Part shown: one piece after another, positions 1 to 8,330 of the stretch
Position numbering within the stretch: position 1 is the first letter of the stretch
Layout of the letters: each line of letters starts with the position of its first letter
Origin: SM23-28-2 sp964512285
GTDB lineage: Bacteria > Chloroflexota > Dehalococcoidia > SM23-28-2
DNA length: 48,393 bases
NCBI GenBank assembly: GCA_964512285.1
Contig: CAZEJO010000012.1
Location: 1-48,393 of the forward strand
Direction of reading: 5' to 3'
Position numbers and translations under genes: made by a program
The notes under the pieces: generated by a model
Seen by the model: only the letters and a program-made list of their open reading frames with translations
Database searches by the model: none
What the model was told of the DNA's origin: nothing

Positions 1-1524
1 AAGTCCGTCGAAGAAGGCCTGGCCTACCTGCGCACCGTCGACGACGTCGAGGAGGCGGAGGTGTTCGCCGCCAGCAACGGCCAGTTGCTCACCCGCCTCA
101 ACTACACGTCGCACATCCCCTGCAACGGCGTGGAGGAGCCCAAGTCCACGGAGTCGTACGGCATCGGCGTGCAGGCCGTCTTCCGCACGGCCGAGGGGCG
201 CAAGATAGGCTTCGGCAGCGAGAGCAGCGACATCTCCATCGAGGGGGTGAAGGAGGCGCTGGCCAAGGCCCGCAAGGGGGCCGTCCTCGACCCCGAGTTC
301 GTGTCGCTGGCCCGGCCCAGCGGCGAGAAGCGGGCCCTGCGCCGCTACCACGACCCTCGCCTGATGCGCCTGGCGGACGCCGACCTGGTGGGCTGCGGCT
401 GGGAGGTGGTGGGCGGCGCTCTGCGCACCTTCGAGGCGTCGGAGGCCCTCATCGATCTGGCCGGCGGCGACCTGCGCGCGCTCGGGCTGATCGTGGGGGG
501 AGACGTGACCATCCTGCAGGAGCGCATCGCCGTGGCCTCCTATGCCATGCCCGACGTGCAGACGGACGAATCGAGCGCCATCCTCTCGTTCGTCACGTCC
601 ATGGTCGAGCGGGAGGGCTCCAAGGGCAGCGGCTGGGCGGCGGCGACCCGTCTCGCGGCCTTCGGCGATGAGGCCGGGCGAGAGGCGGCTGGCAACGCTG
701 TCCAGGCCATCGGCGGCGTGCGGGTCAAGGACGGCGAGTATCGGGTCGTGTTCGGCCCGCAGGCGGTGATGGACCTGATGGTGAACCTGGTGATGCCCAG
801 CGTCAACCTGGGCACCTTCTACGCCTCTGCCAGCCCCTTCATGGGCAAGCTGGGCAAGCAGATCGCCTCGCAGAAGCTGAGCGTCTACGACGACGGCGCG
901 GCGCCGGGGCTCGTGGGGAGCAAGGGCATCACCTGCGAGGGGCTGCCGACTGGTCGCAGCGAGCTCATCCGCGACGGCGTCCTCACCGGCCTGCTGACGA
1001 ACTACTACGAGAGCCAGCGCATCCTGGGCGATCCCAAGGCCCGCGAGAAGCTGGGGGTAGACCCCGCCGACTATCGGGCGGCCATGGTGCCCCGCAGCGG
1101 CTTCCGCTTCGCTCGCGGCGGCGGGCGCAACTTCGACGCTCAGCCGGGCGTCTTCGCCACCAACGTCATCATCGAGGGGGACGACCGCAGCCGTGAGGAG
1201 CTGCTGCGGCAGGTGGGCGACGGCCTGTACCTGGGCCGCATTTGGTACACCTACCCGGTGAATGGCCTGCGCGCGGGCGACTTCACCTGCACGGTGGTGG
1301 GTGACTCCTACATCATCCGCGACGGCCGCCTGGCCGAACCGATCAGGGCCAATGCCATCCGCCTCAACGATAGCATCCACAACGTGCTTCAGGGGATCAT
1401 CGGCGTGGGGCGCGAGCGCCGGCCGACTCTGGCCTGGGCGGCGGACGAGATCGTCTACGCGCCGGAGATGGCGGTGGAGAAGGTGGGGGTGCAGGAGATC
1501 GCCGGGTTTATGGAGCAGGTCTAG
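1..1524 (+). CDS. TldD/PmbA family protein (PmbA/TldE-like), 5' partial
   Basis: The reading frame is open from the first base, so the true start lies upstream of the window; 507 codons are visible before the TAG stop. Motifs such as SPFMGKLGKQIAS, GLPTGRSELIRDGVL and the end NALRLNDSIHNVLQ-type block (here NAIRLNDS) are typical of the TldD/PmbA modulator-of-gyrase family. I see no HExxxH zinc motif, so it resembles the PmbA/TldE partner, which lacks the catalytic helix, more than TldD. In the known system TldD and TldE form a heterodimeric metalloprotease that trims unfolded peptides; a tldD gene directly upstream would fit but is outside the window. It converges on the flavoprotein gene with 4 bp between stops. 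Confidence 0.85.
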   Translation, partial: KSVEEGLAYLRTVDDVEEAEVFAASNGQLLTRLNYTSHIPCNGVEEPKSTESYGIGVQAVFRTAEGRKIGFGSESSDISIEGVKEALAKARKGAVLDPEFVSLARPSGEKRALRRYHDPRLMRLADADLVGCGWEVVGGALRTFEASEALIDLAGGDLRALGLIVGGDVTILQERIAVASYAMPDVQTDESSAILSFVTSMVEREGSKGSGWAAATRLAAFGDEAGREAAGNAVQAIGGVRVKDGEYRVVFGPQAVMDLMVNLVMPSVNLGTFYASASPFMGKLGKQIASQKLSVYDDGAAPGLVGSKGITCEGLPTGRSELIRDGVLTGLLTNYYESQRILGDPKAREKLGVDPADYRAAMVPRSGFRFARGGGRNFDAQPGVFATNVIIEGDDRSREELLRQVGDGLYLGRIWYTYPVNGLRAGDFTCTVVGDSYIIRDGRLAEPIRANAIRLNDSIHNVLQGIIGVGRERRPTLAWAADEIVYAPEMAVEKVGVQEIAGFMEQV

Positions 1525-1528
1525 AGAC

Positions 1529-2998
1529 CTAGGTTTCCCCCAGCTGCTTTCTCCGTATGTACTCGTCGATGGCCGCGGCTGCCCGCTTGGCATCGGCCAC
1601 GGCGTCGACCACGTAGTCCGGGCCGCGTACAGCGTCACCGCCGGAGAAGACTCCCGGGCGGCTGGTGGCGCCGGTCTCGGGGTCGATGATCAGCGTTCCG
1701 TTCCTGTTGGCTTCCAGCCCGTCGGTCGATTCAAGGATGAGGCGCTCAACGCGGTAGCCGAGGGCGAGAACCACCGTGTCCAACGGCATCTCGAACTCGG
1801 AGTCGGGAATGGGCACCGGCCTGCGGCGGCCGCTGTCATCGGGCTCGCCTAGCTCCATGCGCTGGCAGCGCGCCACCCGCAGGTGGCCGTGGTCGTCGCC
1901 GAAGAACTCGATTGGCGCCGCCAGGTACACGATCTTGCAGCCTTCCTCGATAGCGTTCTCTCGCTCCTTGGCGTTCCCAGGCATCTCTACCTCAGTGCGG
2001 CGGTAGACGCAGGTCACTTCGCGAGCGCCCAGCCGGATGGCGGCACGGAGGCAGTCCATGGCGGTGTTGCCGCCGCCGATAACAGCCACCTTGTCGCCGG
2101 GATCGATGGGCTTGCGCCAGTCGGGAGGCAGGTGCTCCGGTGGCACATTGGCCCGCACCAGGAAGTCAGTGGCCCCGATGATGCCTTCGAGGTCCTCCCC
2201 GGGGACACCCATCTTCATGCCTTGACCGGCGCCGTAGCCCAGGAAGACCGCATCGTAGTCAGACTGGAGGAGGCTGTCTACGGTGATGTCCTTGCCGATA
2301 ACGGTATTGGTGACGAAAGTGACGCCGAGCTTCTCCAGCATCTGAATCTTGTCGTCGACCACGCTCTTTTTGATTATGAAGCTGGGGATGCCGTAGCGAA
2401 GGAGACCGCCGGGCAGAGGCCAGGCTTCATAGACCACCGGCGTGTGGCCTCTCTTGGCGAGTTCCTCGGCCACCACCAGGCCGGCTGGGCCGGAGCCCAC
2501 GATCGCTACTTTCCTACCGGTGGGCGGAGCCACCTCGGGCACGGGCCAGCCCTCGTGCTTTCGCTGATAGTCGGCGAGGAAGTACTCCAGCCGGCCGACG
2601 GCGACGGGCTTCGCCTTCTTCCCCACTACGCAGTGGCCCTCGCACAGTTGCTCGTGGGGGCAGAGGCGGCCACACACCTCGGGCATGGGGCTGGTCTCGC
2701 GGAACTTGTTGGCTGCGCCGATGATGTCGCCCTGCTCGAGCAGAGCGAATGCTCCTGCGATGTCGTTGTTGAGAGGGCAGGCCTTGGTGCAGGCGGCAGC
2801 GGGACACTGGAGGCAGCGAGAAGCCTCTCGTCGTGCGGTCTCTACGTCCAGCTCGAGGTAGACTTCGTCCCAGTTCTTAATTCGCTCCTTCGGGTCCTGC
2901 TTAGGGATCTCTTGAGGCGGTATCTTCAGCCGCTCTTTGCGGTCAATGGCAGGAGCCGGCGTCTTTTCGGTCGAAGAACTCTTGTCACTCACAATCAC
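1529..2998 (-). CDS. gltD: Glutamate synthase small-subunit-like FAD/NAD(P)H oxidoreductase
   Basis: A 489-aa protein starting at GTG 2998 behind a purine-rich AGAGGGGG stretch. The N-terminal half carries two Cys clusters (CLQCPAAACTKACP near residue 61 and CGRLCPHEQLCEGHC near residue 110) for Fe-S centres. Then come an FAD site (VGSGPAGLVVAEELAKRG) and an NADPH site (VIGGGNTAMDCLRAA). This is the GltD/SudA/NfnA-type family, which passes electrons from NADPH to an Fe-S partner. No glutamate synthase large subunit lies next to it, so it may be an NADPH-dependent glutamate synthase small chain acting with a distant partner or another NAD(P)H oxidoreductase. The family call is firm, the exact reaction is not. 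Confidence 0.85.
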   Translation of the reverse strand: MIVSDKSSSTEKTPAPAIDRKERLKIPPQEIPKQDPKERIKNWDEVYLELDVETARREASRCLQCPAAACTKACPLNNDIAGAFALLEQGDIIGAANKFRETSPMPEVCGRLCPHEQLCEGHCVVGKKAKPVAVGRLEYFLADYQRKHEGWPVPEVAPPTGRKVAIVGSGPAGLVVAEELAKRGHTPVVYEAWPLPGGLLRYGIPSFIIKKSVVDDKIQMLEKLGVTFVTNTVIGKDITVDSLLQSDYDAVFLGYGAGQGMKMGVPGEDLEGIIGATDFLVRANVPPEHLPPDWRKPIDPGDKVAVIGGGNTAMDCLRAAIRLGAREVTCVYRRTEVEMPGNAKERENAIEEGCKIVYLAAPIEFFGDDHGHLRVARCQRMELGEPDDSGRRRPVPIPDSEFEMPLDTVVLALGYRVERLILESTDGLEANRNGTLIIDPETGATSRPGVFSGGDAVRGPDYVVDAVADAKRAAAAIDEYIRRKQLGET

Positions 2999-3111
2999 TA
3001 CCCCCTCTCTTATCCTAAGGCTGGCACTTGCTTATGTGAATAGGCTGTCGCCACTACTGGCGCTAGATCATGCGACAATGGCCGTCGTCGCTCCTCCGGG
3101 ATCGTGGCCCG

Positions 3112-3711
3112 CTACCTTCCTATCGCGAAGTCGGCGACGGTGCCGCTGCAGTTGTGGTATTCCCAGTTTCTCCCCAGGTCGTTATATTTCCATAGTTCCG
3201 TGTTGGCGATATTCAACTTGCGGAGGAAGGGGACGAGGTGGTTCTCAATGCGCTGAGGGTTGCCGTCCCTGCCCATCGTTAGCGAACCTTTCAGCTCGCC
3301 GAAGGGCATCGTGACGTGGTAGGTCCTGCCTTCTGCCGAAACGCTGATGGGAACGAACTTGACGGCCCGGCACTCTCTGACCGGCAGTGGAAGATTGGCT
3401 GCGACGAATGATTCCAGGATCCGTCTTTGCTCCTCGCTGGCGTTGTCGCCGATGTAGATGGCCGCCGCTGTGCCTGAGACAGCCAGGTCGGCGGCTCTTC
3501 TCGAGAGGATGTCCGCCACGCTGATAACCTGAATCCCAGCCATGTCGACACCGTTTATTTGGCCCTCCTTGATGTCATAGACGGCGAAGTTACGGCAGGG
3601 GTGCTGCATATCGCGTCCGAAGTACAGCGGACATTGGCCCTCCGAGGCGCAACCCTCGTACCACACTCCACTCAGTTGCCAACCGGGTTGGATAGTTGCA
3701 TTCTCTGCCAT
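3112..3711 (-). CDS. DUF1326 domain-containing protein
   Basis: A 199-aa soluble protein starting at ATG 3711, with AGGAGG about 9 nt upstream. The opening W-x-L-x-G-V-W-x-E-x-C-A then Q-C-P-L, the segment 'IKEGQINGVDMAGIQV', and 'YIGDNASEEQRRILESFV' match the DUF1326 pattern (an N-terminal Cys-containing strand, then an AxxEQ helix). No signal peptide or membrane segment is visible. The function of the family is not established, so I give none. It sits alone between the flavoprotein and the zinc-transport operon, with 113 and 173 bp on its two sides; I see no other gene in those gaps. Confidence 0.75.
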   Translation of the reverse strand: MAENATIQPGWQLSGVWYEGCASEGQCPLYFGRDMQHPCRNFAVYDIKEGQINGVDMAGIQVISVADILSRRAADLAVSGTAAAIYIGDNASEEQRRILESFVAANLPLPVRECRAVKFVPISVSAEGRTYHVTMPFGELKGSLTMGRDGNPQRIENHLVPFLRKLNIANTELWKYNDLGRNWEYHNCSGTVADFAIGR

Positions 3712-3884
3712 GATCTCTCTGCCTCCTGTTTTGGGCTTGCAGGTATCCTTGGCTTCATTACAAGCCAGGCCACCACCGAGTCAACAGCCTACGCGAGTCA
3801 GGTGGCAGGGGCAAGGGGGTCTCCGCTCGCCTCTGCGGGGAGTCATGGCCTTCGAAGGGTGCGCTTGACCTGCTGCGCTTGTTC

Positions 3885-4781
3885 TTATCTGGGGCTGCCG
3901 TAGCCTTCTTCAGCCTTCGACAGAATCGACGGCCGCCGCAAGCCGATGACCCCTCGTCGTGGGGAGAAGAGGAAAGTCAGGAGGAAAAGCACGGTTGCCG
4001 TCAGCACGACGGCGGCGCTGGCGGCCACGTCGGCATGATAGGAAAGGTAGAGGCCAACCACTGACGACACAACCCCTATGCCGGCGCCCACCACCATTAT
4101 CAGATGGAGGCGTCGTACCAGGAGTTGGGCGGTGGCAGCCGGGGTCACGAGCATCGCGACCACCAGTACGATGCCTACTGCCTTGAGAGAGATGACAATG
4201 GTCAGGGCAATAAGGCCCAGCAGCCCATATTGCACGGCCGCCACCGGCAGGCCGGAGGCGGCGGCCATGGCCGGGTCGTAGGCGGTGAACAGGAGCTCCT
4301 TGTAGAAGAGGGCCACCAACACCAGCACGGCCGCTCCGACGGCGGCGATGAGGAGGAGATCGTCCTGACCTACGCCCAGCACGTTGCCGAAGACGAAGCT
4401 GAAGAGGTCGACGATGTAACCCTCCTGGCGGCTTACGATCAGGATGCCCAGGGCGAAGGCGCCCACAAAGAGAACGCCGATGGCCGTATCGAATCGCAGG
4501 CCGGAGCGGCGGCTGACGAAGACGATGCCAAGCGATGTGAGGATGGCGGCGACGGCTGCCCCCAGGTAGATGTTGCCACCGAGGACGAAGGCAGCGGCCA
4601 CGCCGCCAAAGGAGGCGTGGGCCAGGGCGTCGCCGATGAAGGCCATGCCCTTGACCACGACGAAGGAGCCCATGACAGCACACACGATGCTAACCATGAC
4701 CAGCGCTAACAGGCTGCGCACCATGAATTCGGATGCCCAGGGGTCTGTCAGGTAGGCGGTCAGGTCACTGATAGCTGACAT
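3885..4781 (-). CDS. znuB: Zinc/manganese ABC transporter permease (ZnuB/TroC family)
   Basis: A 298-aa integral membrane protein with about eight hydrophobic segments, and the family features 'FVVVKGMAFIGDALAHASFGGVAAAF' region near residue 40 and 'GLLGLIALTIVISLKAVG' near residue 185. It forms the membrane channel of an ABC-3 family metal importer. Its start overlaps the 3' end of the ATPase gene by 17 bp, which implies translational coupling, and it is the last gene of the zur-znuA-znuC-znuB operon. Regulation should be by the Fur-family protein encoded first in the operon. Zinc rather than manganese is preferred on the basis of the substrate-binding protein, but not proven. Confidence 0.9.
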   Translation of the reverse strand: MSAISDLTAYLTDPWASEFMVRSLLALVMVSIVCAVMGSFVVVKGMAFIGDALAHASFGGVAAAFVLGGNIYLGAAVAAILTSLGIVFVSRRSGLRFDTAIGVLFVGAFALGILIVSRQEGYIVDLFSFVFGNVLGVGQDDLLLIAAVGAAVLVLVALFYKELLFTAYDPAMAAASGLPVAAVQYGLLGLIALTIVISLKAVGIVLVVAMLVTPAATAQLLVRRLHLIMVVGAGIGVVSSVVGLYLSYHADVAASAAVVLTATVLFLLTFLFSPRRGVIGLRRPSILSKAEEGYGSPR

Positions 4782-5565
4782 AGGTCTTGCCCTCTACATT
4801 CACCAGAAGGAGGTGGGTCTTGAAGGTAGCATTGAGGATCTCCTCGGTGAAGACGGTGCGCGGCTCGCCGTAGGCGATGACCTTGCGGTTGAGCAAGACG
4901 GCATGGTGGAAGCAGGCGGCTACGCAGGAAAGGTCGTGGGTTGCCACTAGTAAGGTCTTGCCCGCCGCCTGCACCTCGCTGAACAGGTCCATAAGGTCGT
5001 GCTGGCCGGCGGCGTCCAGGCCGGCGAAGGGCTCATCTAGGAGGAGGATGCGTGGCTCCTGGGCCAGGGTACGGGCGATGAGGACACGCCGCTGCTGGCC
5101 CCCTGACAGTTCGCCGATCTGTCGTTGGGCTAAGTCGGCCATCCCTACTTGCTCCAGGCAGCGCCAGACGACCTCGCGATCCCGTCGGCTGGGACGCCGG
5201 AAAAGGCCCAGGCGTCCGTAGCGGCCCATCATCACTACGTCGAAGATACTGGTCGGGAAGTCCCAGTCCACCAGTTCCACCTGAGGCATGTATCCCAGGA
5301 GGCCGCGGGCGCGGTCGACCTTCTGGCCGAACAGGCGAACCTCGCCCCGGCGGGGCCGGTGGAGGCCGAGAATCACCCGCAGGAGGGTGGATTTGCCGGA
5401 GCCGTTGGGTCCTACCAGGCCGGCCAGGCAGCCCTCCTCGATGGTCAGGGTGATGCCCTCCAGAGCAGTCTGGCCGTTGTATCCCGCCCAGAGGTCGCTC
5501 ACCTCGATGGCCGGGCGGAAGCCTTCCTCCTTCGTGTCTTGCTGGCCGGTATCAACTCTAGACAT
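4765..5565 (-). CDS. znuC: Zinc/manganese ABC transporter ATP-binding protein
   Basis: A 266-aa ATPase with all expected motifs in order: Walker A GPNGSGKST near residue 53, Q-loop in 'LGYMPQVELVDWDFP', signature LSGGQQRR near residue 154, Walker B ILLLDEPF, and the H-loop ATHD. The sequence 'VDWDFPTSIFDVVMMGRYG' after the Q-loop is typical of the metal (ZnuC/MntB/TroB) subfamily. It energises the permease encoded immediately downstream. The gene begins 5 nt after the end of znuA and overlaps znuB, so the three are surely one transcript. Confidence 0.92.
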   Translation of the reverse strand: MSRVDTGQQDTKEEGFRPAIEVSDLWAGYNGQTALEGITLTIEEGCLAGLVGPNGSGKSTLLRVILGLHRPRRGEVRLFGQKVDRARGLLGYMPQVELVDWDFPTSIFDVVMMGRYGRLGLFRRPSRRDREVVWRCLEQVGMADLAQRQIGELSGGQQRRVLIARTLAQEPRILLLDEPFAGLDAAGQHDLMDLFSEVQAAGKTLLVATHDLSCVAACFHHAVLLNRKVIAYGEPRTVFTEEILNATFKTHLLLVNVEGKTYVSYQ

Positions 5566-5570
5566 GATCT

Positions 5571-6479
5571 CTAGCCCAGGCAGCGCGCCAGTTCGTTGGC
5601 GTTGAAGCGCATCAGTTTCACGTACGTATCGACCTTCTTGTCCAGGGTGCCGCTATAGAGGGTGCAGACCTCCACACCGGTGTCGTCGGCTGCCAGCTCC
5701 AGGATGCGGGCGTTCAACTGAGGCTCCTTGAACACGGCGGGCACGTCCTCCGCGGTGATGGTGTCCACCAGGTTGGCCACATCCTTGGCGCTGGGCTCCT
5801 TGCCGGGGCTGGCCACCACGACGCCCACCACCTGCAAGCCGTAGCGGAGAGCCAGGTAGGGGAAGGCATCGTGGAAAGTTACCAGCTTGCGCCTCTCGGA
5901 GGGGATGGGGTCGATGGCTGCTGCCACCTCCTCGTCCAGCGCCCGCAGTTCCGCCAGGTAGCTGTCGGCGTTGGCGCGGTAGGTCTCGGCGGCAGCGGGG
6001 TCGATCTCCACCAGGGCGTCGCGGATGCGCTCCACGTAGGCGATGGCATTCTGCACGTCCAGCCACAGGTGAGGGTTCTCATCAATGACCGAGAGGCCCT
6101 CGGCCAGTTCGACCAGGGTGGCGGAGGAGGATATGTTCTCCTCGACAACGTCCTCGATGGCCGCCTCGAGTCCCAGCCCGTTGACGATGACTAGGTCGGC
6201 CTTGGTTAGCTCCTCTATCCGACTGGGGCCCGGCTCGTAGGTGTGAGGGTCGGCACCGGCGGGAACGAGGGTGGACACGTCCACGCTGTCGCCGCCCACC
6301 TGGTGGGCAAAGTCAGCGAAGATGGCCAGGCTCACGACCACGCCGACCTTGGGCGTTCCCCCCTCTTCGGCCTCCTCCTCTTCCTGGCAGGCTATGAGGA
6401 GGACGCTGGCCATAAGGGCCATCACTGCAAGAGGGAGCGCAAACAGCCAGAGAGTTCGGCTACCGATACTCGGCCTCAT
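5571..6479 (-). CDS. znuA: Zinc ABC transporter substrate-binding lipoprotein (ZnuA/TroA family)
   Basis: I place the start at ATG 6479 (302 aa), with AGGAG about 12 nt upstream; the longer frame would run into the regulator gene. The N-terminus is a lipoprotein signal (hydrophobic segment, then LLIAC), so the mature protein should be lipid-anchored outside the membrane. An acidic EEEEAEE stretch follows the lipobox in place of the usual His-rich loop. Metal ligands are visible as ADPHTYEP, NPHLWLD and FHDAFPY. The third His (where Mn-specific PsaA/MntC proteins have Glu) favours zinc. A 19-nt gap separates it from the regulator's stop. Confidence 0.88.
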   Translation of the reverse strand: MRPSIGSRTLWLFALPLAVMALMASVLLIACQEEEEAEEGGTPKVGVVVSLAIFADFAHQVGGDSVDVSTLVPAGADPHTYEPGPSRIEELTKADLVIVNGLGLEAAIEDVVEENISSSATLVELAEGLSVIDENPHLWLDVQNAIAYVERIRDALVEIDPAAAETYRANADSYLAELRALDEEVAAAIDPIPSERRKLVTFHDAFPYLALRYGLQVVGVVVASPGKEPSAKDVANLVDTITAEDVPAVFKEPQLNARILELAADDTGVEVCTLYSGTLDKKVDTYVKLMRFNANELARCLG

Positions 6480-6498
6480 GTTCGTCAAGCGTCTCCTT

Positions 6499-6924
6499 CT
6501 AGGCTGCGCTGTCGTTACGGCAGGCGGCGCAGCGGCCAAAGAACTCTAGCCAGTGCCCCTCGATCTTGTAACCAGTGGTGCGGGCCAGTTCGTTGAGCAC
6601 CTCTGGGTCGATACAGGCATCCAGCTCTTGAACACTAGCGCAAGAGACGCATACCAGGTGGTGATGGTGGTCCTGGCGGTGGCTGACTCGATAGCGAAGG
6701 CTGCCATCGTCCAGGAGGACGCGGCAAAGCACGTCCATCTCCGACAAGAGCTTCATGGTGCGGAAGACGGTGGCTCGCCCCACGCCTGGCAGCCGGTTCA
6801 GGATGTCGTCCACGCTGAAGTGGCCGCTGCAATCAAGCACTGCCCCTACGACCGCCAGGCGCGATGAAGTGACGCGATATCCTTGCTCTTCCAGCCGTTG
6901 CGCTACTGATTGCAGGTTGTACAT
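6499..6924 (-). CDS. zur: Fur-family metal-responsive repressor (Zur-like)
   Basis: A 141-aa Fur-family regulator: an N-terminal winged helix (GYRVTSSRLAVVGAVL ... GRATVFRTMKLL), the HHHH metal-binding stretch near residue 86, and two CxxC pairs (CVSC and CAAC) for the structural zinc. It is the first gene of the znuACB operon, so it very likely represses its own zinc-uptake operon when zinc is replete. The promoter and a perfect 19-bp palindrome lie just upstream (6935-6982). Start ATG 6924 lacks a strong Shine-Dalgarno and follows a leader of only about 23 nt. A Mn- or Fe-sensing role is possible; zinc is inferred from the neighbours. Confidence 0.85.
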   Translation of the reverse strand: MYNLQSVAQRLEEQGYRVTSSRLAVVGAVLDCSGHFSVDDILNRLPGVGRATVFRTMKLLSEMDVLCRVLLDDGSLRYRVSHRQDHHHHLVCVSCASVQELDACIDPEVLNELARTTGYKIEGHWLEFFGRCAACRNDSAA

Positions 6925-6934
6925 AGTGGGGCTA

Positions 6935-6953
6935 ATTGATACTTGGTATCAAT
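6935..6953. promoter_or_regulatory. Candidate Zur/Fur operator (perfect 19-bp inverted repeat)
   Basis: ATTGATAC - TTG - GTATCAAT is a perfect 8+3+8 palindrome. It begins directly downstream of the -10 element of the zur promoter and so covers the expected transcription start. Its size, symmetry and AT content fit a Fur-family box; binding is inferred. Confidence 0.65.
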
Positions 6954-6982
6954 ACGCTACACGAGGGGAGCAGCTTTGTCAA
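6954..6982 (-). promoter_or_regulatory. Promoter of zur-znuACB
   Basis: On the minus strand a consensus -35 TTGACA (6982-6977) is followed by a 17-nt spacer and TAGCGT (6959-6954), a weak -10. The perfect operator adjoins the -10, an arrangement expected for simple repression. Confidence 0.55.
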
Positions 6983-7136
6983 GACAGGCCTCGACTTGGG
7001 GAGGCAAGCGAGGGAATTAACTCGCCGGGTGGGCTTGGTGTTGTGTTAGACGAAGCATTCTTGCTGCCTTTGACGTCATAAGGGGATGGAAGTTTGACTG
7101 TGGTCATAGTACCCTTTGTAGCGGGAGGAGGAGTGC

Positions 7137-8219
7137 GTGCTGATGCGACTGTCCGCCATGCTGGCTGCTATTCTAGCTGTCATTGCCGTTGTGGCTGTGG
7201 CCTGCGGGGACGACGGCGCTGAGCCTACGCAGAGCGCCTCACCGATCACCAGCCCCGAGGCAACCACGACCCCCGGCGGTGAGCGAATCCCTCTGACGAC
7301 AGCCGAGATCGTCCGCGTGCTAAGGCCATCGGTGGTGCATGTGCTCATCGAGGGGACAACGTTCAGTGTCTTCGGCCAGGCGATCCCCACCGAGGGGGTT
7401 GGCACCGGGTTCATCATCGACGAAGAGGGGCACATCGTCACCAACAATCACGTGGTGTTCATCGACAGCGAAAGTCCTGCTCGAACGATAACAGTAACCC
7501 TCAGCGACGGTCGCCAGTTTCAGGCGGGCCTGGTGGGAGGAGACCGCCCCACCGACCTGGCGGTTCTGAAGATCGATGCTGAAAATTTGACGCCGGCCAG
7601 CTTGGGGGATACCGCTGAACTCCAGGTGGGAGATGATGTGGTGGCGATCGGCCACGCCCTGGACCTGGCTGGCGGCCCAACAGTCACCCGTGGGGTGGTG
7701 AGCGCTAAGGAGCGCTTGATCCAGGAGGACCCCTATATGATCCCCGGGGCCATCCAGACCGATGCCCCCATCAATCCCGGCAACAGCGGCGGCCCTCTGG
7801 TCAACATGTATGGGGAGGTGGTTGGCATCACCACTCAAGTCATTCGCGGCACCGCCGAGGGGATCGGCTTCGCCATCTCCATCGATACAGCCAAACCCAT
7901 AGTGTCGGAGCTTATCGATAAGGGGCAGGTGGAGCGAGGGTACTTGGGGATAAACATGGTTAACATAACCCCGACCATCGCCAAGGAGTATGACTTGGCG
8001 GTTGACAGCGGTGTGGGAGTCGGTTTTGTGCAGGGGGGTTCCCCTGCCGACCGCGCCGGTCTTATAGCGGGCGATATCATCGTTGGGGCGGCAGGGGAGG
8101 AGATCACGAATAGCGGTGACCTGTTGAAGGTACTGACTGACCACCGGGTGGGAGAGACGATAACCATCGAGTACTACCGTGACGGCGGCCTGGAGGAGGC
8201 GGAGGTCATACTGGGGTAG
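7137..8219 (+). CDS. HtrA/DegP-type trypsin-like serine protease with PDZ domain, lipoprotein
   Basis: A 360-aa protein starting at GTG 7137 after GGGAGGAGGAG; ATG 7143 is an alternative. The N-terminus is a lipoprotein signal (lipobox VAVAC, Cys23) followed by a Ser/Thr/Pro-rich linker. The trypsin fold shows the full triad: His105 in TNNHVV, Asp140 in PTDLAV, Ser217 in GNSGGP. One PDZ domain follows (LGINMV ... SPADRAGLIAGDIIVGAAGE). HtrA proteases act outside the membrane on misfolded proteins. It is transcribed divergently from zur with about 210 bp between; no clear promoter stands out there. Confidence 0.9.
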   Translation: MLMRLSAMLAAILAVIAVVAVACGDDGAEPTQSASPITSPEATTTPGGERIPLTTAEIVRVLRPSVVHVLIEGTTFSVFGQAIPTEGVGTGFIIDEEGHIVTNNHVVFIDSESPARTITVTLSDGRQFQAGLVGGDRPTDLAVLKIDAENLTPASLGDTAELQVGDDVVAIGHALDLAGGPTVTRGVVSAKERLIQEDPYMIPGAIQTDAPINPGNSGGPLVNMYGEVVGITTQVIRGTAEGIGFAISIDTAKPIVSELIDKGQVERGYLGINMVNITPTIAKEYDLAVDSGVGVGFVQGGSPADRAGLIAGDIIVGAAGEEITNSGDLLKVLTDHRVGETITIEYYRDGGLEEAEVILG

Positions 8220-8330
8220 CTAGCCGTCTGGAACGCTGGCTCAGGTCTGTGCTTACATAGGGCTGGACGAAACTAATGGAGTCAAGTAGCCAACATATGT
8301 ATAGATACCCTACTGCATAGGGAGGAGCTT

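Noticed and set aside
1883..3043. Long antisense frames such as 1883-3043 (+), 22891-24489 (-), 31423-32703 (-) and 44072-44761 (+)
   Set aside because: They lie opposite or out of frame with well-supported genes, have low-complexity Arg/His/Ala/Gly composition and show no family motifs; GC-rich codon bias produces such shadows.
7069..7125. TTGACG and TTGACT near 7069-7098 as an htrA promoter
   Set aside because: Neither has a recognisable -10 at the right spacing.
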